DNA of 64,000 nt from Tillus elongatus (GCA_964006375.1 OZ023264.1:13650225-13714224), one strand, 5' to 3'. Counted from the first letter of the stretch, positions 1 to 14,802 are shown. Program-made: numbers and translations. Notes: generated from the sequence alone by a model not told the origin.

Positions 1-641
1 TCCGAATGGATGGGTATTTTATCTGCGGTATCTTTTGTATACAAAGAAAATGTTAGCAAAATCCACGGCCTTTATAAAATATACATTATTGCAGTTGAAC
101 TCAAACTCGTTTCCAGGAAGATGGAGATATGCCTTTCTGATAGATGATAATTGTAAAATTAGAGTCAGTTTGAAAGCAGACATTTTTGAAACTATTAGAA
201 CTATTATTGCTTCCATCGAGTTCTGGTGCCTTTTTAAGGTATAGATTATTTTCCACTATTGGGTTAATAGTTGTATATGACGTCTGTCATATAATTAAAT
301 ATAATAATAATAAAAATTCATCACATTTAAAAATTGTTGGAATGTCTTAATAATTATACTGTTGAGCTGTTGCGAAATGTGTACAAGTAACATAATGTTG
401 GCACAAATAATGGTTGTGTTGGAAATGTTAGCTGGACTGAGGAAGGCTTTAAATTTGAATTTGAACTATAGAATTTCGGCAGGTCAAAATTAATTTGTGA
501 ATCTGTCAGTCATGCTCGATATATTTACTAGACGCAAGACAATTATTGGTACAATCAAATATTATACTTTTCGTATGTACACACTATATAACTCACAATG
601 AATAAGTGATAAAGGCTGAGTAGTATTATATCTGAAAAAAA
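1..641. other. AT-rich DNA, nothing recognised
   Basis: Short open frames of up to 70 codons occur on both strands, but none shows a recognisable domain, compositional bias of coding sequence or a splice context. No repeat family described elsewhere in the window is evident here. Confidence 0.5.
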
Positions 642-1858
642 CTCTGGACGCAACAAGTGCGTTATGGCAGTGAATTTTTATTAAAATGCTTTGAATATCA
701 AATATGTCTTTTTAATGCAAGCAGTCATCAATTTGGTTACCGGTATAACCTATATAGTACAAACAATGTGCCATATTTTATCAAAATAACTTATTGTTTG
801 AAAATGTACAAAAATTGTTCGACAATATACCTTAAACATTGGTTTTCTAACCAACAAATCTTAGGTTAATAGCAAATTGAGTTATTGAAATTTGAAGCAT
901 TTAATGAAAATTTGCTACCAAAACGGACTTACTGCGTCCTGATTTTTTTCTTACAAACATATTTCGATAAAAAATGCAATAAAATAAGGCTGTTCGAAAA
1001 AAAAATCGTAGGAATCATCAACGATCGACTTGTGGGCCAGCCGGTGATTGTCAAAATAATTTTATAAGATGCAGCTCAAGACACCCTATAATTAACTTAT
1101 ACACTTTTTTCTCGTCTCTTGTATAATAATAATTATATTCAGTTTTACCGTAGAAACGCGTCACCCTGTATATATGTAAGCAGATCAAAACGGAAGGTAA
1201 ACCCGGATATGGATTCCAGGGGGCTTAGTTTGCGCTCATTTGAAGAAATCTTTGAAATTCTAAAGTCGCGGTCTCCTCATTGACGAATTTTTTTGTACGA
1301 AAATTAGCTAAAAATTATGGACCGTTAAACCATAAACTTAACTAAAACTACCGCCAAAGCATTAGAGAGTAAGAACTAACCTGTTGCATATCAGCCCTTT
1401 TGTAAAACTTCGATCCTTTATATGTGTTGATAAAACATAACAAACACTGTTTAATCCACCCACTAACATTAATAAAGGAATAATTTGCACTTGTATATAA
1501 AAAAATGACACAAATAATTCGTCGACTCAAACAAATAAACATAAATAATCTCATACCAATACCATACGACATCAGTTACAGCGTCTAACAGACCTGCGCA
1601 ATAATATCAAATGTTCCGTTACCACGGCAACCACATACTAGATCTCATATAAACTACTGACAATCAAAGGCGGTGATATTAAACATAAATATTTCAAATT
1701 TTAATAGCTCAATTTTCTGTAACCCTAGAAAGCTGAATTTTGACACATAGTTAGGTCTTTCCCAAAGCAATATGTACACCAAATTTTATCGAAATATCTT
1801 TGTAATTTTCGGAGAAAAATTTTTTTTCGAAAGAAAACTCAATTTTTTTTCGGAAAAC
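642..1858 (+). repeat. Long copy of family B/A repeat, left part; near-identical to 49638-50878
   Basis: It starts with CTGGACGCAACAAGTGCGTT, a hairpin with stem ACGCA/TGCGT, followed by TATGGCAGTGAATTTTTA. An inverted version of this end lies at about 915-945 (ACGGACTTACTGCGTCC). The unit continues through a segment with CCCTATAATTAACTTATACA and GCGTCACCCTGTATATATG to the family A left arm. The whole stretch aligns with 49638-50878 with scattered substitutions and small indels. No coding capacity is seen. It is a non-autonomous repeat, possibly one end of a larger DINE/Helentron-like element. Confidence 0.75.
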
Positions 1859-3756
<1,898 letters not shown>

Positions 3757-3757
3757 A

Positions 3758-3890
3758 ATCGAAACTGACCCCGGATATGGGTTCTAGGGGCCCAAATTCG
3801 CGCTCATTTGCAAAAATGTTTGCAAAGTCCCACCATCGATACCACTCTATTAATGAATTTTTTTAAATAAAAATTCACTAAAATCATTTC
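3758..3890 (+). repeat. Family A right arm
   Basis: Begins GAAACTGACCCCGGATATGG, continues with GGGGCCCAAATTCGCGCTCA, and ends with a short palindrome around ATGAATTTTTTTAAATAAAA ATTCACT. This arm follows the (TA)n tract in every full family A copy. Confidence 0.8.
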
Positions 3891-4490
3891 TTTAATTTTT
3901 AACTTTATAACTGATTGATGGGAACTGTGTGCTTATACACAAGCAAAAAACAACCTCTCCATTATACAGTCTGAATTTTGTTTGCCTCTGAAAGTTTAAA
4001 TGGTTATTCTTATATTAAAAGAATTTCCACTCCAATTAGTCTAGTATTACAAATAGATACAATAGATAAGGTCCAGATTTAGCTCACCCAGAAAGTTAAT
4101 TACGTGGAAAAGCTTTAAATGAAATATTGAGTTGCTTATGTGTTTTCATTTTTTCGCGGAATCTTTGAGGTCCAGAATTTTTACAGATAAAAATACATTA
4201 TATCTGTGTTCTATATTTAAACACAGTGATTCCACTGTATCTCAAAACTAAATGGTGTTTATTTTCAGAAAGTTTTATATTATGCTTTATTTATATTATA
4301 TATTAGGTGAAACACCTTTTCAAAAATTAATTAACTGTTAAAAATATGGAATGAAATGTTTAATTACATACAACGCAAAAAGACATTTGCTATCCCAGAT
4401 AATGTGATCGTTTTAGAAACCTTAATTAGGGAAAAATTGCACAATCGTAAATTGTGTAAAAAGTACATATAGGTAATTACTTCCACATCG
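3891..4490. other. AT-rich DNA, nothing recognised
   Basis: No open frame with recognisable content, no repeat family seen elsewhere in the window, and no RNA gene evident. Confidence 0.45.
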
Positions 4491-5017
4491 TCAATACGTG
4501 TGGAAGTATGGCACCGCTGACAAAAATTTCATTTTTTTTTGCCAAACGTAAAAAGTGTCAAAACATAGAAAACATGATTTTGGAACGAACATTTTTTGTG
4601 TCTGTCGGTCTGTATGTCTGTAGCCACGAATGAATTGAGACATCGTCTTCAAATTTGGTATACAGTTAGCACCCGACAAACGAACGGTTCGGTTTGTTTT
4701 TGGGTAAAATCGCTCCAGGGGGGTAGGGGATGAATGGGGAAGGATTTGACGAAAATTGACATTTTTTCATAAAAACTCGAGTAATATAACGTTTTAGGGT
4801 TTGTTTATTGAAACACTTTCAATTGCATCAAACACCTGGTATTCTGTGCTGAAATTAAATTAGGGGTTGAATGTGTGGTGGCGGAATATCGGTAACAGAA
4901 ATTTGTAAAATTTCTTTTTTGCGAAAATGGCGTAAAAAGGCCCAAAACATGTAGAAAACTTGATTCTGGGAGGAATTTTGTTTGTTTCTCGGTCGGTCTG
5001 TCCGCCTGTACGACTGT
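4491..5017 (+). repeat. Family C repeat, left part, with GTCTGT-like core
   Basis: Two roughly 370-bp units each contain AAAACATAGAAAACATGATT, a core of TGTCTGTCGGTCTGTATGTC type, then CAAATTTGGTATACAGTTAG and ACTCGAGTAATATAACGTTT. The second unit is interrupted by the LINE at 5018-6430 and resumes at about 6431. An inverted pair of units lies at 23240-24000. The GTCT-rich core recalls the GTCY tract of mini-me-like non-autonomous elements in flies, which is only an analogy. Confidence 0.7.
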
Positions 5018-6430
5018 CTTTTTTTATTTTTTTGTCGTTTCAACAACACACCACACAACCTTAATACCATCGTACCATGGGTGTTGACAAGGAGGAAAGA
5101 GGCAACTTGTTAATTCTGGACTTGAAGGTTTGGAGGTTCGGAGGAGAAGGAAAAAATGTGCCGGCAACGAATTCCACAACTTGGAGTCCTCGGGACAAAA
5201 GACCGGACATAACAAGATGCTCTATCTGTTGGGGGCAGCAGGTGGAGGAACTATGGAAGAAAGCTCCTCTGGGCAGTGCCCGTGCAGATATCTATAAAAG
5301 AGAGAGAGAGGTTACCAACGGCACGTCGGTGGGCAAGAGATGGCAGCCTTTGGGTGAGCGTAGGGTCACCGATGAGACATAGCTCTCTTCTGAATGGAGT
5401 CCAGGAGAACGAGTGTAGAAGCGGCAGCGGCACCCGAAACGTGGGAGTATTCGAGGTTTGGCCTTATTTGTGAAGTATATAAGGTATAGAGATTAGCTGG
5501 TAAAAAGTATTTGCGAGCCCGGAAGAAGAAACCTAATGTCTTAGCAGCCGCTTGTGCAATTGATGTGACACGTTGGTGCCAATTGAGATTTTGATCCACA
5601 GAAATGCCAACAAGTGAAAAGGACTCATTAATTTGCATAAGTTGGTTGTTCATTGTAATGGATCTAGGGCTGGTGTATCTGTTATGAGATAGAAAGCAAG
5701 ACTGATATTTGGTGGAGTTGAATTGTACAAGATTTCTAATATTTTTTGGGGATCCACGGAGACAGAACCCTCCATGAGTCTGCGATCCTCATCTAATTGG
5801 GCTAAAGAGACAGGCTTAGAATATTGTTTTGAGTGGAGGGTGCTGTCATCCGCGTAACTGTGAACTCGGTTGGGTGTGCTAGAGAGGAGGTCATTGATGT
5901 GGAGAAGAAACAAAATAGAGGCTAAAGCTGAACCTTGACGAACTCCTGCATTAATTGGATACAGTTTAGAGGAATGGCCGTCCACGACAACACAAATGTT
6001 CCGGTTGTAGAGGAAATTTGCTGTCCAGGTACAGAATTTTGGTGGTAGGCCATAGGCCGGAAGTTTATTAAGCAGCGCTGCATGCCAGACCTGGTCGAAT
6101 GCTTTGGATATGTCTAGAGCGACAATCTGGGATTCACCGTGTAGTTCCATATATTTGTTCCAAGAATGGGTGGAAAAGGAATGGAGATCGGCAGTTGATC
6201 TGCGCTGACGGAATCCATACTGCGTGGATTAGACTGTTTTTCAAGAAATTTTAGTAATTCAGTGTTTATATACTTTTTCATCACTTTAGAGACGACTGAA
6301 AGGAGAGAAATAGGCCTATAGTTGCTAAGATGCGCTTTAGGTCCTTTCTTGGGACGGGTTGTACTCGAGCACTTTCAGTTACTGGGGAATATGCCTCTAT
6401 TGTAAGATGTCTAAAACAGACGAGTCAGGA
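5018..6430 (-). pseudogene. 5'-truncated LINE (EN-RT type) with broken reverse transcriptase
   Basis: A non-LTR retrotransposon fragment, 3' end at left. Read on the minus strand it shows reverse transcriptase motifs: YRPISLLSVVSKVMKKY near 6310, ALDISKAFDQVWH near 6110, AGVRQGSA near 5945 and SYADDSTLH (catalytic YADD) near 5860. These are followed by the thumb-like SLVGISVDQNLNWHQRV and the C-terminal ARKYFLPANLYTLY, then RLIGDPTLTQRLPSLAHRRA. Frameshifts separate the parts, and the endonuclease half is missing. The same family occurs at 14803, 18118, 28100 and 34362. It copies itself by target-primed reverse transcription and here interrupts a family C repeat. The clade (CR1/Jockey-like) is an inference from motif style. 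Confidence 0.85.
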
Positions 6431-6780
6431 CAGGAGCAAGTTCTGTCTGTTAGTAGGCGCAATAAATTTCGAACGACTTGATAAATTATCTTCAAATTTG
6501 GTATCCAGTTAGCACCCGACAAAGCAACGCTTCGAATGGTTTTTAGGTAAGATCGCTTCAGGGGGTAGGGGATAAATGAGTGGTGATTTGGTGAAAATTC
6601 ACATTTTTTTGTTAAAACTCGAGTAATGTAGCGTTTCAGAAGTTTATGGGTAAAGGAAGACGAATATTCTCTCTGTGGTCAAGTCGTGGACTCTAAATTC
6701 ATTTAGTGAGATTGTCTTTCGGGGGAGAGTAGATTATCACAGCTGTGTAACTTATGATTCAATTTGCAGCACTATTGTTC
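6431..6780 (+). repeat. Family C repeat, right part, resuming after the LINE
   Basis: Continues the unit interrupted at 5018: CAAATTTGGTATCCAGTTAG, GGGGGTAGGGGATAAATGAG and ACTCGAGTAATGTAGCGTTT recur. The last part matches the inverted copy near 23240-23340 (GATTCAATTTGCAGCACT against AGTGCTGCAAATTGAATC). Confidence 0.7.
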
Positions 6781-7136
6781 TTATAAAATGACTGAATAAA
6801 ACGCGAAATGTTTTTGTGTGTATGTTGAAAGAAATAACATTGGAAGCTTATCCATCAGCCACGGACTTTTGTAATTATTAGTTTGTTTTGGTTAAGATTT
6901 ACAGCAAGAGAAAGAGAACGGGTGCAGGGTTCTTTGGGTATTATTAAGAAGTAACATATTCATTTATGAAACACCCTGTATATACTTGTATTAGCTAAAA
7001 AAAATGCAATTAAAAATAAAAATTTATGTGTGCGAGTGTGCTTCTTTGAAAATCATCTGCATACAGATATTCCCATTAATCCAAATTGTATCACCATAGT
7101 ACAGGCAATAGAGGAGCCCGTTACTCTTGTCCATAA
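6781..7136. other. AT-rich DNA, nothing recognised
   Basis: No coding or repeat signal could be assigned, apart from GAAACACCCTGTATATACTTG, which resembles the outer ends of mariner-like elements. Confidence 0.4.
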
Positions 7137-7505
7137 TGCACTAAACTACAGGAGTTATTTTTTTGATAGGTTCAGAATTGCGTACTGAATGTAAAAACAC
7201 AAAATCCTTACAAATTAGGAGGGCGGAAGTGCCGCCATTTTGAGAAAAACCGTTTTGACCTATATCTCCATAACCGTGCACTTTAGGCCAAAAATGGTAA
7301 TGACCTTCATTGTAGATAATTGCATTTCTCATCTTTTTTGTTAATTTTTTTTGCATCACAACTTATACGACTATTAGCATTCATTTATTGACTTTTTTTA
7401 CCTATATCTTGCTTAATAATTGTTTAAGAAATAAAATGCTTATAATTTAACTTTTCAATCGACAAATTTCCTAAAATTTTTACTAAAAACTTTTTTTTCT
7501 CAAAT
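7137..7505 (+). repeat. Left arm of large inverted repeat (pairs with 11228-11606)
   Basis: Starts TGCACTAAACTACAGGAGTT and is repeated in inverse orientation at 11228-11606, which ends AACTCCTGTAGTTTAATGCA. Matching runs through the arm include GGAGGGCGGAAGTGCCGCCA and CTTTTCAATCGACAAATTT. The arms are about 370 bp and about 3.7 kb apart. Confidence 0.85.
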
Positions 7506-7545
7506 CAATATTTTCAAAGTTATAACGCGTTAAATGTTGCACTTT

Positions 7546-8036
7546 TCAATCGACAAATTTTTCTGGAAATATTTCAGTAAAATGAAGGACAATGACGGTT
7601 GAAGCTAAGACTTCAGGCTTTGTAAAACATTCTTCTTGAGACATTTCTTTTCCATAGCTTATATTAGTTTCAGGTTCTTTGCGTAAATGTTGCCAATTTT
7701 GACGTTTCAATTCGCCACCTTTACGTTTTGAGGAAAACCCCAATTTATTTTTCTTTAAATGCCTATAACTTTTTTTGTTTTTGAACCTACAGACCTAAAT
7801 TTTGGTAGGTAATTTACCTATAATGATGTAAAACCGTGTACCAAATTTAATTGCCCTTAGTTTGTCATTTCCGGAGATATGATTTTTTCGAAATAAAACA
7901 CAACATTTTCCGGGAAAACCTGGGCCGATTTTCTTGGCTAACGAACTTATCCAAGCCACTTACAAGAGGAAGGTATTCACCAATTAAAATCTGCCCATTA
8001 TTTTTTGAGTTATCCGTGTGATACATACATGCAAAA
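7546..8036 (+). repeat. Family A left arm
   Basis: Contains the recurring AAATGAAGGACAATGACGGT, TGTTGCCAATTTTGACGTTT, CTAACGAACTTATCCAAGCC and TTTTTTGAGTTATCCGTGTG segments in family order. It is joined directly to the Penelope-like sequence at about 8041 instead of to a (TA)n tract. Confidence 0.8.
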
Positions 8037-8249
8037 ATACACGGGAGTCACAACAGGCAACCAGTGCACCTTTGCAGCAACACTTGGAAGACCCTCAATC
8101 CGAGGGAAACAACTAAAATAGCCACGGAGGCAAAGAAATCACCTGCGTGAACATCCGAAGCCCAGGAAGTTATACTAACTATAACAGGATTTATAACACG
8201 GCATTTCTGTACTATACAAGGAAAAAGGGTTAACGGCAAAGCCGCAAGG

Positions 8250-8303
8250 AGACAACCGCATACACGTGTTTCAAGCTTATTAGCCATCATCAGTACGGTA
8301 TAG
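8250..8303 (-). ncRNA. Second candidate hammerhead ribozyme, inverted copy
   Basis: The same core as the + strand copy, on the minus strand: CTGATGA at 8293-8287, GAAA following the GGCT/AGCT stem, and GTA before TGCGGT. No base of the conserved core differs. Confidence 0.6.
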
Positions 8304-8328
8304 CCAGAGTGTTCCCATGTTCACCTGA

Positions 8329-8380
8329 CTATACCGTACTGATGATGGCTAATAAGCTTGAAACACGTGTATGCGGTTGT
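8329..8380 (+). ncRNA. Candidate hammerhead ribozyme
   Basis: Core elements in order: stem I strand ACCGTA, CTGATGA, stem II GGCT/AGCT with a G-U pair and an AATA loop, GAAA, a minimal stem III (C-G closing ACGT), the GTA cleavage triplet, then stem I partner TGCGGT. This matches the small hammerheads of Penelope-like elements. Self-cleavage is inferred, not shown. Confidence 0.6.
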
Positions 8381-8415
8381 CTCTTTGCAGCTTTGCTCTT
8401 AACTCTTTTTTCTTC

Positions 8416-8982
<567 letters not shown>

Positions 8983-9181
8983 GAGTAATGAAAACAGTAA
9001 TCGTAAAGTGCCATGAAACTATAATTTTTGACAGTTCTATAAATTCTACAATTTTGAAGTGCTTTGTCGGCGTCAAAAGAGTTTTCGTGCTATTCTTTAA
9101 ATTTTGATACGGTGCAGTATTTTCGTTTTTAGTTATTTGTTGATACTGAGCTGCCCATTAATATTATTTTCTCCTCTCAAG

Positions 9182-10261
9182 ATGGTTTTCATTAAGTACA
9201 CTTCAGCGGATTTGACGGATATGTTGTTAATTTATGGACAAACAAATCAAAATGCTAGACAAGCTGTGCGAGTTTATCAGGAAACTTATCCGCAAAGAAG
9301 AATTCCTGACAAAAATATTTTCCCACGTATTGTAAGACATTTGAGAGAAACTGGTTCTTTAAAACCTTTAAAAGCTGACTCTGGACGCAGAAGATACCGC
9401 CGAACTGTACGAGTTGAAGAGGCAATATTAAATAGAGTTGAACGTGATCCTAGTAAAAGTACGAGAATTATTGCCACCGAACTGGGTAATATTTCGGCAT
9501 CATCAGTTCACAGAACTCTGAAGGATCAAAGTTTATATCCCTATCATTTTACACGTGTCCAAGAACTTCTACCTAGAGACTTTCAACCAAGGGTAATGTT
9601 TTGTCAGTGGTTCTTAAACAAACTTAGGCACGACCCACATTTTTCTAAACGTGTACTATTTACTGATGAGGCGTCATTTACGCGAAAAGGTATCGTAAAT
9701 TTTCACAATTTACATACATGGGCCGATGAAAACCCACACTCTCTAAGAGTTGCAAATTCGCAGTATCAATTTTCCATCAATATTTGGGCTGCTATTATTG
9801 AAAATCACATAATTGGTCCTGTTGTTCTACCGAGTCGTCTTGACCATGAATCATATTTAAACTTTTTACAAAATGATTTGCCGTTGTTACTACCGCTTTT
9901 TATGAGAAATGGTACAATGTGGTTCCAGCATGATGGTGCGCCCGCACATTTTGCAGCAGTTGTAAGAACATATTTAGCCAACACATACGGTCACCGATGG
10001 ATTGGTCGTGGAGGTCCGGTGTCATGGCCACCTCGATCTCCGGACCTGAATCCTCTCGATTTTTATTTGTGGGGTCATTTAAAAGAAATAGTGTATAAAA
10101 CACCAGTAAATACACGAGAAGAATTGTTGGGAAGAATAGAATATGCATTTAACAGCATTAGAGAAGATCAAAATATTTGCAGAAGAGTAAGAAGATCTTT
10201 GCGCAGAAGGTTAAATAATTGTAACGACGCTAATGGTGGTCACTTTCAACATTTTCTTTAG
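9182..10261 (+). CDS. Mariner/IS630-like DDD transposase with DUF4817-type N-terminal domain
   Basis: Encodes 359 residues and probably cuts and pastes its own element at TA sites in the nucleus. The start at 9182 (MVFIKYTSADLTDML) is chosen because related transposases begin there; the frame extends 26 codons further upstream without homology. Residues 1-60 form the helix-turn-helix region known as DUF4817 (LIYGQTNQNARQAVRVYQET). A second HTH follows near residues 85-115. The catalytic triad is Asp162 (VLFTDEASF), Asp251 (MWFQHDGAPAHF) and Asp288 (RSPDLNPLDFYLWG), with 36 residues between the last two. The YREKLGRI-like C-terminus ends in NGGHFQHFL, usual for these proteins. No stop or frameshift is seen. 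Related proteins appear at 30099, 40033, 46470 and 51040-54830. Confidence 0.93.
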   Translation: MVFIKYTSADLTDMLLIYGQTNQNARQAVRVYQETYPQRRIPDKNIFPRIVRHLRETGSLKPLKADSGRRRYRRTVRVEEAILNRVERDPSKSTRIIATELGNISASSVHRTLKDQSLYPYHFTRVQELLPRDFQPRVMFCQWFLNKLRHDPHFSKRVLFTDEASFTRKGIVNFHNLHTWADENPHSLRVANSQYQFSINIWAAIIENHIIGPVVLPSRLDHESYLNFLQNDLPLLLPLFMRNGTMWFQHDGAPAHFAAVVRTYLANTYGHRWIGRGGPVSWPPRSPDLNPLDFYLWGHLKEIVYKTPVNTREELLGRIEYAFNSIREDQNICRRVRRSLRRRLNNCNDANGGHFQHFL

Positions 10262-10540
10262 CTTTGTTATTAAAGTCAATTGAGTAATGTACAAAAAACA
10301 AGAGTTTGGAAAAATCATGGTGTCTTTACGATTACTTTTTTCATTTTTTATTTTTATTTTTTATTTATCATTTTTTATCAATGTTTGTAATATTCATTTC
10401 AATGTTTATCACCAATAAGTTTTACGTAGGTTAGTTATTTGCACGTTTATTGCTGTAATGTTTACTGTATGTTTTGTTTTTCATATTCTTATGGTTGCAG
10501 TTAACATATATTATTATTATTATTATTATTATTACGCCGA

Positions 10541-11227
<687 letters not shown>

Positions 11228-11606
11228 TTGTGAAAAAAAAGTTTTAAGTAAAGGTTCTAGAAAATTTGTCGATTGAAAAGTTAAGTTATAAGCATTTTAT
11301 TTATTAAACAATTATCAACAAAGATATAAGTAAAAAACGTCAATAAATGAATGCTAATAGTCGTAAGTTGTAAACGGTGACTGATACCAAAAAATATATA
11401 AGAAAAAAGATGAAAAATGCAATTATCTACAATAAAGGTCATTACCATTTTTGGCCTAAAGTGCATGGTTATGGAGATATAGGTCGAAACGGTTTTTCTC
11501 TAAATGGCGGCACTTCCGCCCTCCTAATTTGTAAGGATTTTGTGTTTTTACATTCAGTACGTAATTCTGAACCTATCTATCAAAAAAAACTCCTGTAGTT
11601 TAATGC
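11228..11606 (-). repeat. Right arm of large inverted repeat (pairs with 7137-7505)
   Basis: Inverse of 7137-7505, ending AACTCCTGTAGTTTAATGCA. It contains AATGGCGGCACTTCCGCCCT, the inverse of the left-arm block. Confidence 0.85.
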
Positions 11607-12605
11607 AGAAAAAAATCTCTTTGGCCGTTCTACCAGGGCTGTATAATAAGTATTAATACAATACGCTTGCCACTTTGTAAATGCAAATTATAAAGTTTTT
11701 TTTTGTAAACGCAAGGAAAACCGGTAAGACGTAAATCCATCACAGCCATCTTTGCTTAACATGAATATCTTTAATGTTGGAATTAATTACTAATCAATCA
11801 ATATTTGCCGCACTTTTATTATTATTTATTGGCGACATCTCCATTAAACAATATACAGTAAAAACACGTTTTTACGAGCCAACCTGTTAGTGCGGGGCAA
11901 TAAAATTTCTGTCATTATTTTTTTGGAAAAAGCGTAATTATTTTAGAATGATGTAAGTCTTGAAGAAGTAGAAGTTTTTCAGTGTAATTGTAAAATGTAT
12001 TTATTAAAGCATAATTGCCATCGAAGGTTACGTTAATTATCACCAGCATGTAGTATATAAAAGCATTTGTCGCGTTAGTTTGTTTGCAAAATGTGGCTTA
12101 ATTGCAACTTATAAATAGTTAAAAACTCGTAGTGATCTCCGACAAACGTAAATAACGTTAAGACACTGGCTAATTCATGATTATATTGCATAATAGGTGT
12201 GTTTAAGATAATGATGAGTATTTTTATGTGTATAATGTCATTTGAGAATAGCTACTAATTTGATTTTGATAGTTGTTTATCAAGAAATTATCTTGATGTC
12301 TATGTGTCTTGATTACGGGTTTACCAATCACACATGACAGACCATCTAAATCCAATATCTTCGATTTGTAGATGTTTTTAATTATTTTTATTTAACCCTG
12401 TGTCTGGCATCATCAAAAATACTTGTCATAAAATCTTTATATTCGGTATGTAGTCCCCTTATGACTTCGTTATACCCCCAAACACAAAAAATACTCCGAT
12501 AATCTATCCAAAACGACTTTTGAAATAGTTGCCTAGAAGCAATATTGTCCGTTACAAGTAACAAATTTTGCAATATTTTTCGCAGTACAATATATTACAA
12601 TGGCA
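11607..12605. other. Unassigned DNA with one TATA-like site
   Basis: No repeat family seen elsewhere. A minus-strand frame (12388-12573, 61 codons, MQNLLLVTDNIASRQLFQKS...) has no family I recognise. TATATAAAAG at about 12053 could be a TATA box, but no exon can be tied to it. Confidence 0.4.
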
Positions 12606-12609
12606 TTGA

Positions 12610-13020
12610 TAAAAAACTCTAGACGCAGCAAGTGCGTTATGGAAGTGAATTTTCATAAAGATCAATTTGGCTACCGGTATAACCTATAGAGTAGGAACAA
12701 TGTACCATATTTTATCAAAATAATAATTTGAAAATGTACAAAAATGTTCCGAAAGTAAACTTTAAATGTTTCTGAGAAAACTGGTCTCCTAGCCAATGAA
12801 CCTTAGGTTAATAGCAAATTGAGTTATTGAAATTTGAAACATTTAATGAAAATTCGCTACCAAAACGCCCTTGCCGCGTTTATACAAAATTTTTCCGAAT
12901 ATAAAGCTAAATGTTGGTTTCCTAACCAACAACACTTACGTTAATAGCGAATTGAGTTATTGAAATTTGAAGGATTTAATGAAAATTCACTACTAAAACG
13001 CACTTACTGCGTCCAGATTT
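12610..13020 (+). repeat. Family B repeat, two overlapping or tandem copies
   Basis: Starts CTAGACGCAGCAAGTGCGTT and has inverted ends at about 12863 (ACGCCCTTGCCGCGT) and 12998 (ACGCACTTACTGCGTCCAGA). The internal block ATAGCAAATTGAGTTATTGA is present twice, so two right ends follow one left end. Confidence 0.75.
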
Positions 13021-13189
13021 ATTTCTTTCAAACATGCATCATATTTCGATAAAAAATGCTAAAATGCAGTAACGAATTTGTTCTACAAAAATTAGCTACA
13101 AATTATAGACCGTTAAACCATAAACTTCACTAAACCCACAGCGAAAGCATCAACTTAACTAAACCGACAGCCAAAGCACCAGAGAAAGG

Positions 13190-13850
<661 letters not shown>

Positions 13851-13949
13851 AGCTTTATGCAAAGTTATTATCAACAGAAAATCTACATGTATAGTAATAA
13901 TAATTATATTGTTATACATAATAAACTACACTATGTCAAAAAACGTTGC

Positions 13950-14801
13950 TTACACTAATTTAGTTTTACTGTGAAAACATAAAAAACAATTATTTTTTGG
14001 TGTAAAGCATAGTCTCATCTTGCACTTCTCGCATTGTACAGTTGTATAACCAGTTGTACACAGTCTACATCTGCTTTTAGTTGAAAATATTGGCCAGTGG
14101 CCTACCGAATCCATTCTGGTAGCATCATCTGGCGTCACACTAAATGGCTGACCACTCCTATCTCCCATATTTTCTTTTGACGGTCGTCCTCTTTTGGTTC
14201 TACATTTGCCTGTATTAGATAAAGATCTAGCCAGTTTTATTCTAAATTTTTTCAAAGGCATGGGTTTTACAGTCCTGTTAGCTCTGCAATCATTTATATA
14301 CAGTAGCCATGCATTGATGACGCAAACATCTAAAATCCACGTCACAATAGGGAAATACCACTTTTTACTTCTGCTTGGACTTCCATAAAGTCCTAGAAGA
14401 GAGTTGGCTTTATCCACTCCCCCCATATGTTTATTGTACTGGGTAATAAGATTTGGAGACGGCACTTTTTTCTTTCCACTTTTGGAATACCTTAGTACAT
14501 GGTTGATAGGCTCAATTCCACTAAAACTACTTTCGAGAAGCACACACTTATTGTCTGCCCATTTCACTACAATAATGTTCCTTCGAACATCTGCTTTATA
14601 GACGTAAGAACCTCTTCCACGTTTCAACAATACTTTGTCAGCTTCTAGGCTGCAACCACTAATTCTATTAGACCGAATTGTACCCAAACTCAGAATTCCG
14701 AACCGTTGCTTAAGATAATCGAAAAGGCGCAAACTTGAAAACCAGTTATCGCAAAAAATGACCGAAATCTCTGGACCACATAGAGTTTTGCATAAAGCAA
14801 T
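13950..14801 (-). pseudogene. PiggyBac-type transposase, C-terminal remnant
   Basis: Read on the minus strand, this encodes the C-terminal half of a piggyBac transposase, which excises and inserts DNA at TTAA sites. Visible parts: CDNWFSSLRLFDYLKQ (Asp of the catalytic core; 14754-14705), then HMGGVDKANSLLGLY (third catalytic Asp region) and SKKWYFPIVTWILDVCVINA. At the end is a Cys-rich domain (CRLCTTGYTTVQCEKC, CFTPKNNCFLCFH) that in the family binds chromatin or DNA. About 280 residues remain; a whole protein has roughly 550-600. The N-terminal half is lost at 14802, where a LINE begins abruptly. Part of this remnant (14318-14801) is repeated at 17633-18116. Confidence 0.88.
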
Positions 14802-14802
14802 A

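Larger units (their letters stand above)
8041..8411. mobile_element. Penelope-like element LTR fragments forming a palindrome with hammerhead motifs
   Basis: Arms 8221-8303 and 8329-8411 are inverted copies around a 25-bp spacer. Each arm carries a hammerhead ribozyme core. On the + strand this is CTGATGA at 8339-8345, a short stem II with loop, GAAA at 8360-8363, and GTA as the cleavage triplet ending at 8371. Flanking ACCGTA and TGCGGT can pair as a 6-bp stem I. The same core lies on the minus strand of the left arm (CTGATGA at 8293-8287). Such motifs are established for the terminal repeats of Penelope-like retroelements. The sequence 8041-8220 is probably more of the same terminal repeat. 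No reverse transcriptase of this class is present. Confidence 0.7.

Noticed and set aside
12040..12090. TATA-like TATATAAAAG near 12053 as an Hnf4 promoter
   Set aside because: No linked first exon or start site could be identified, and AT-rich DNA produces such matches by chance.
12388..12573. Short minus-strand gene of 61 codons
   Set aside because: No family recognised, no splice or expression signals; kept only as unassigned sequence.
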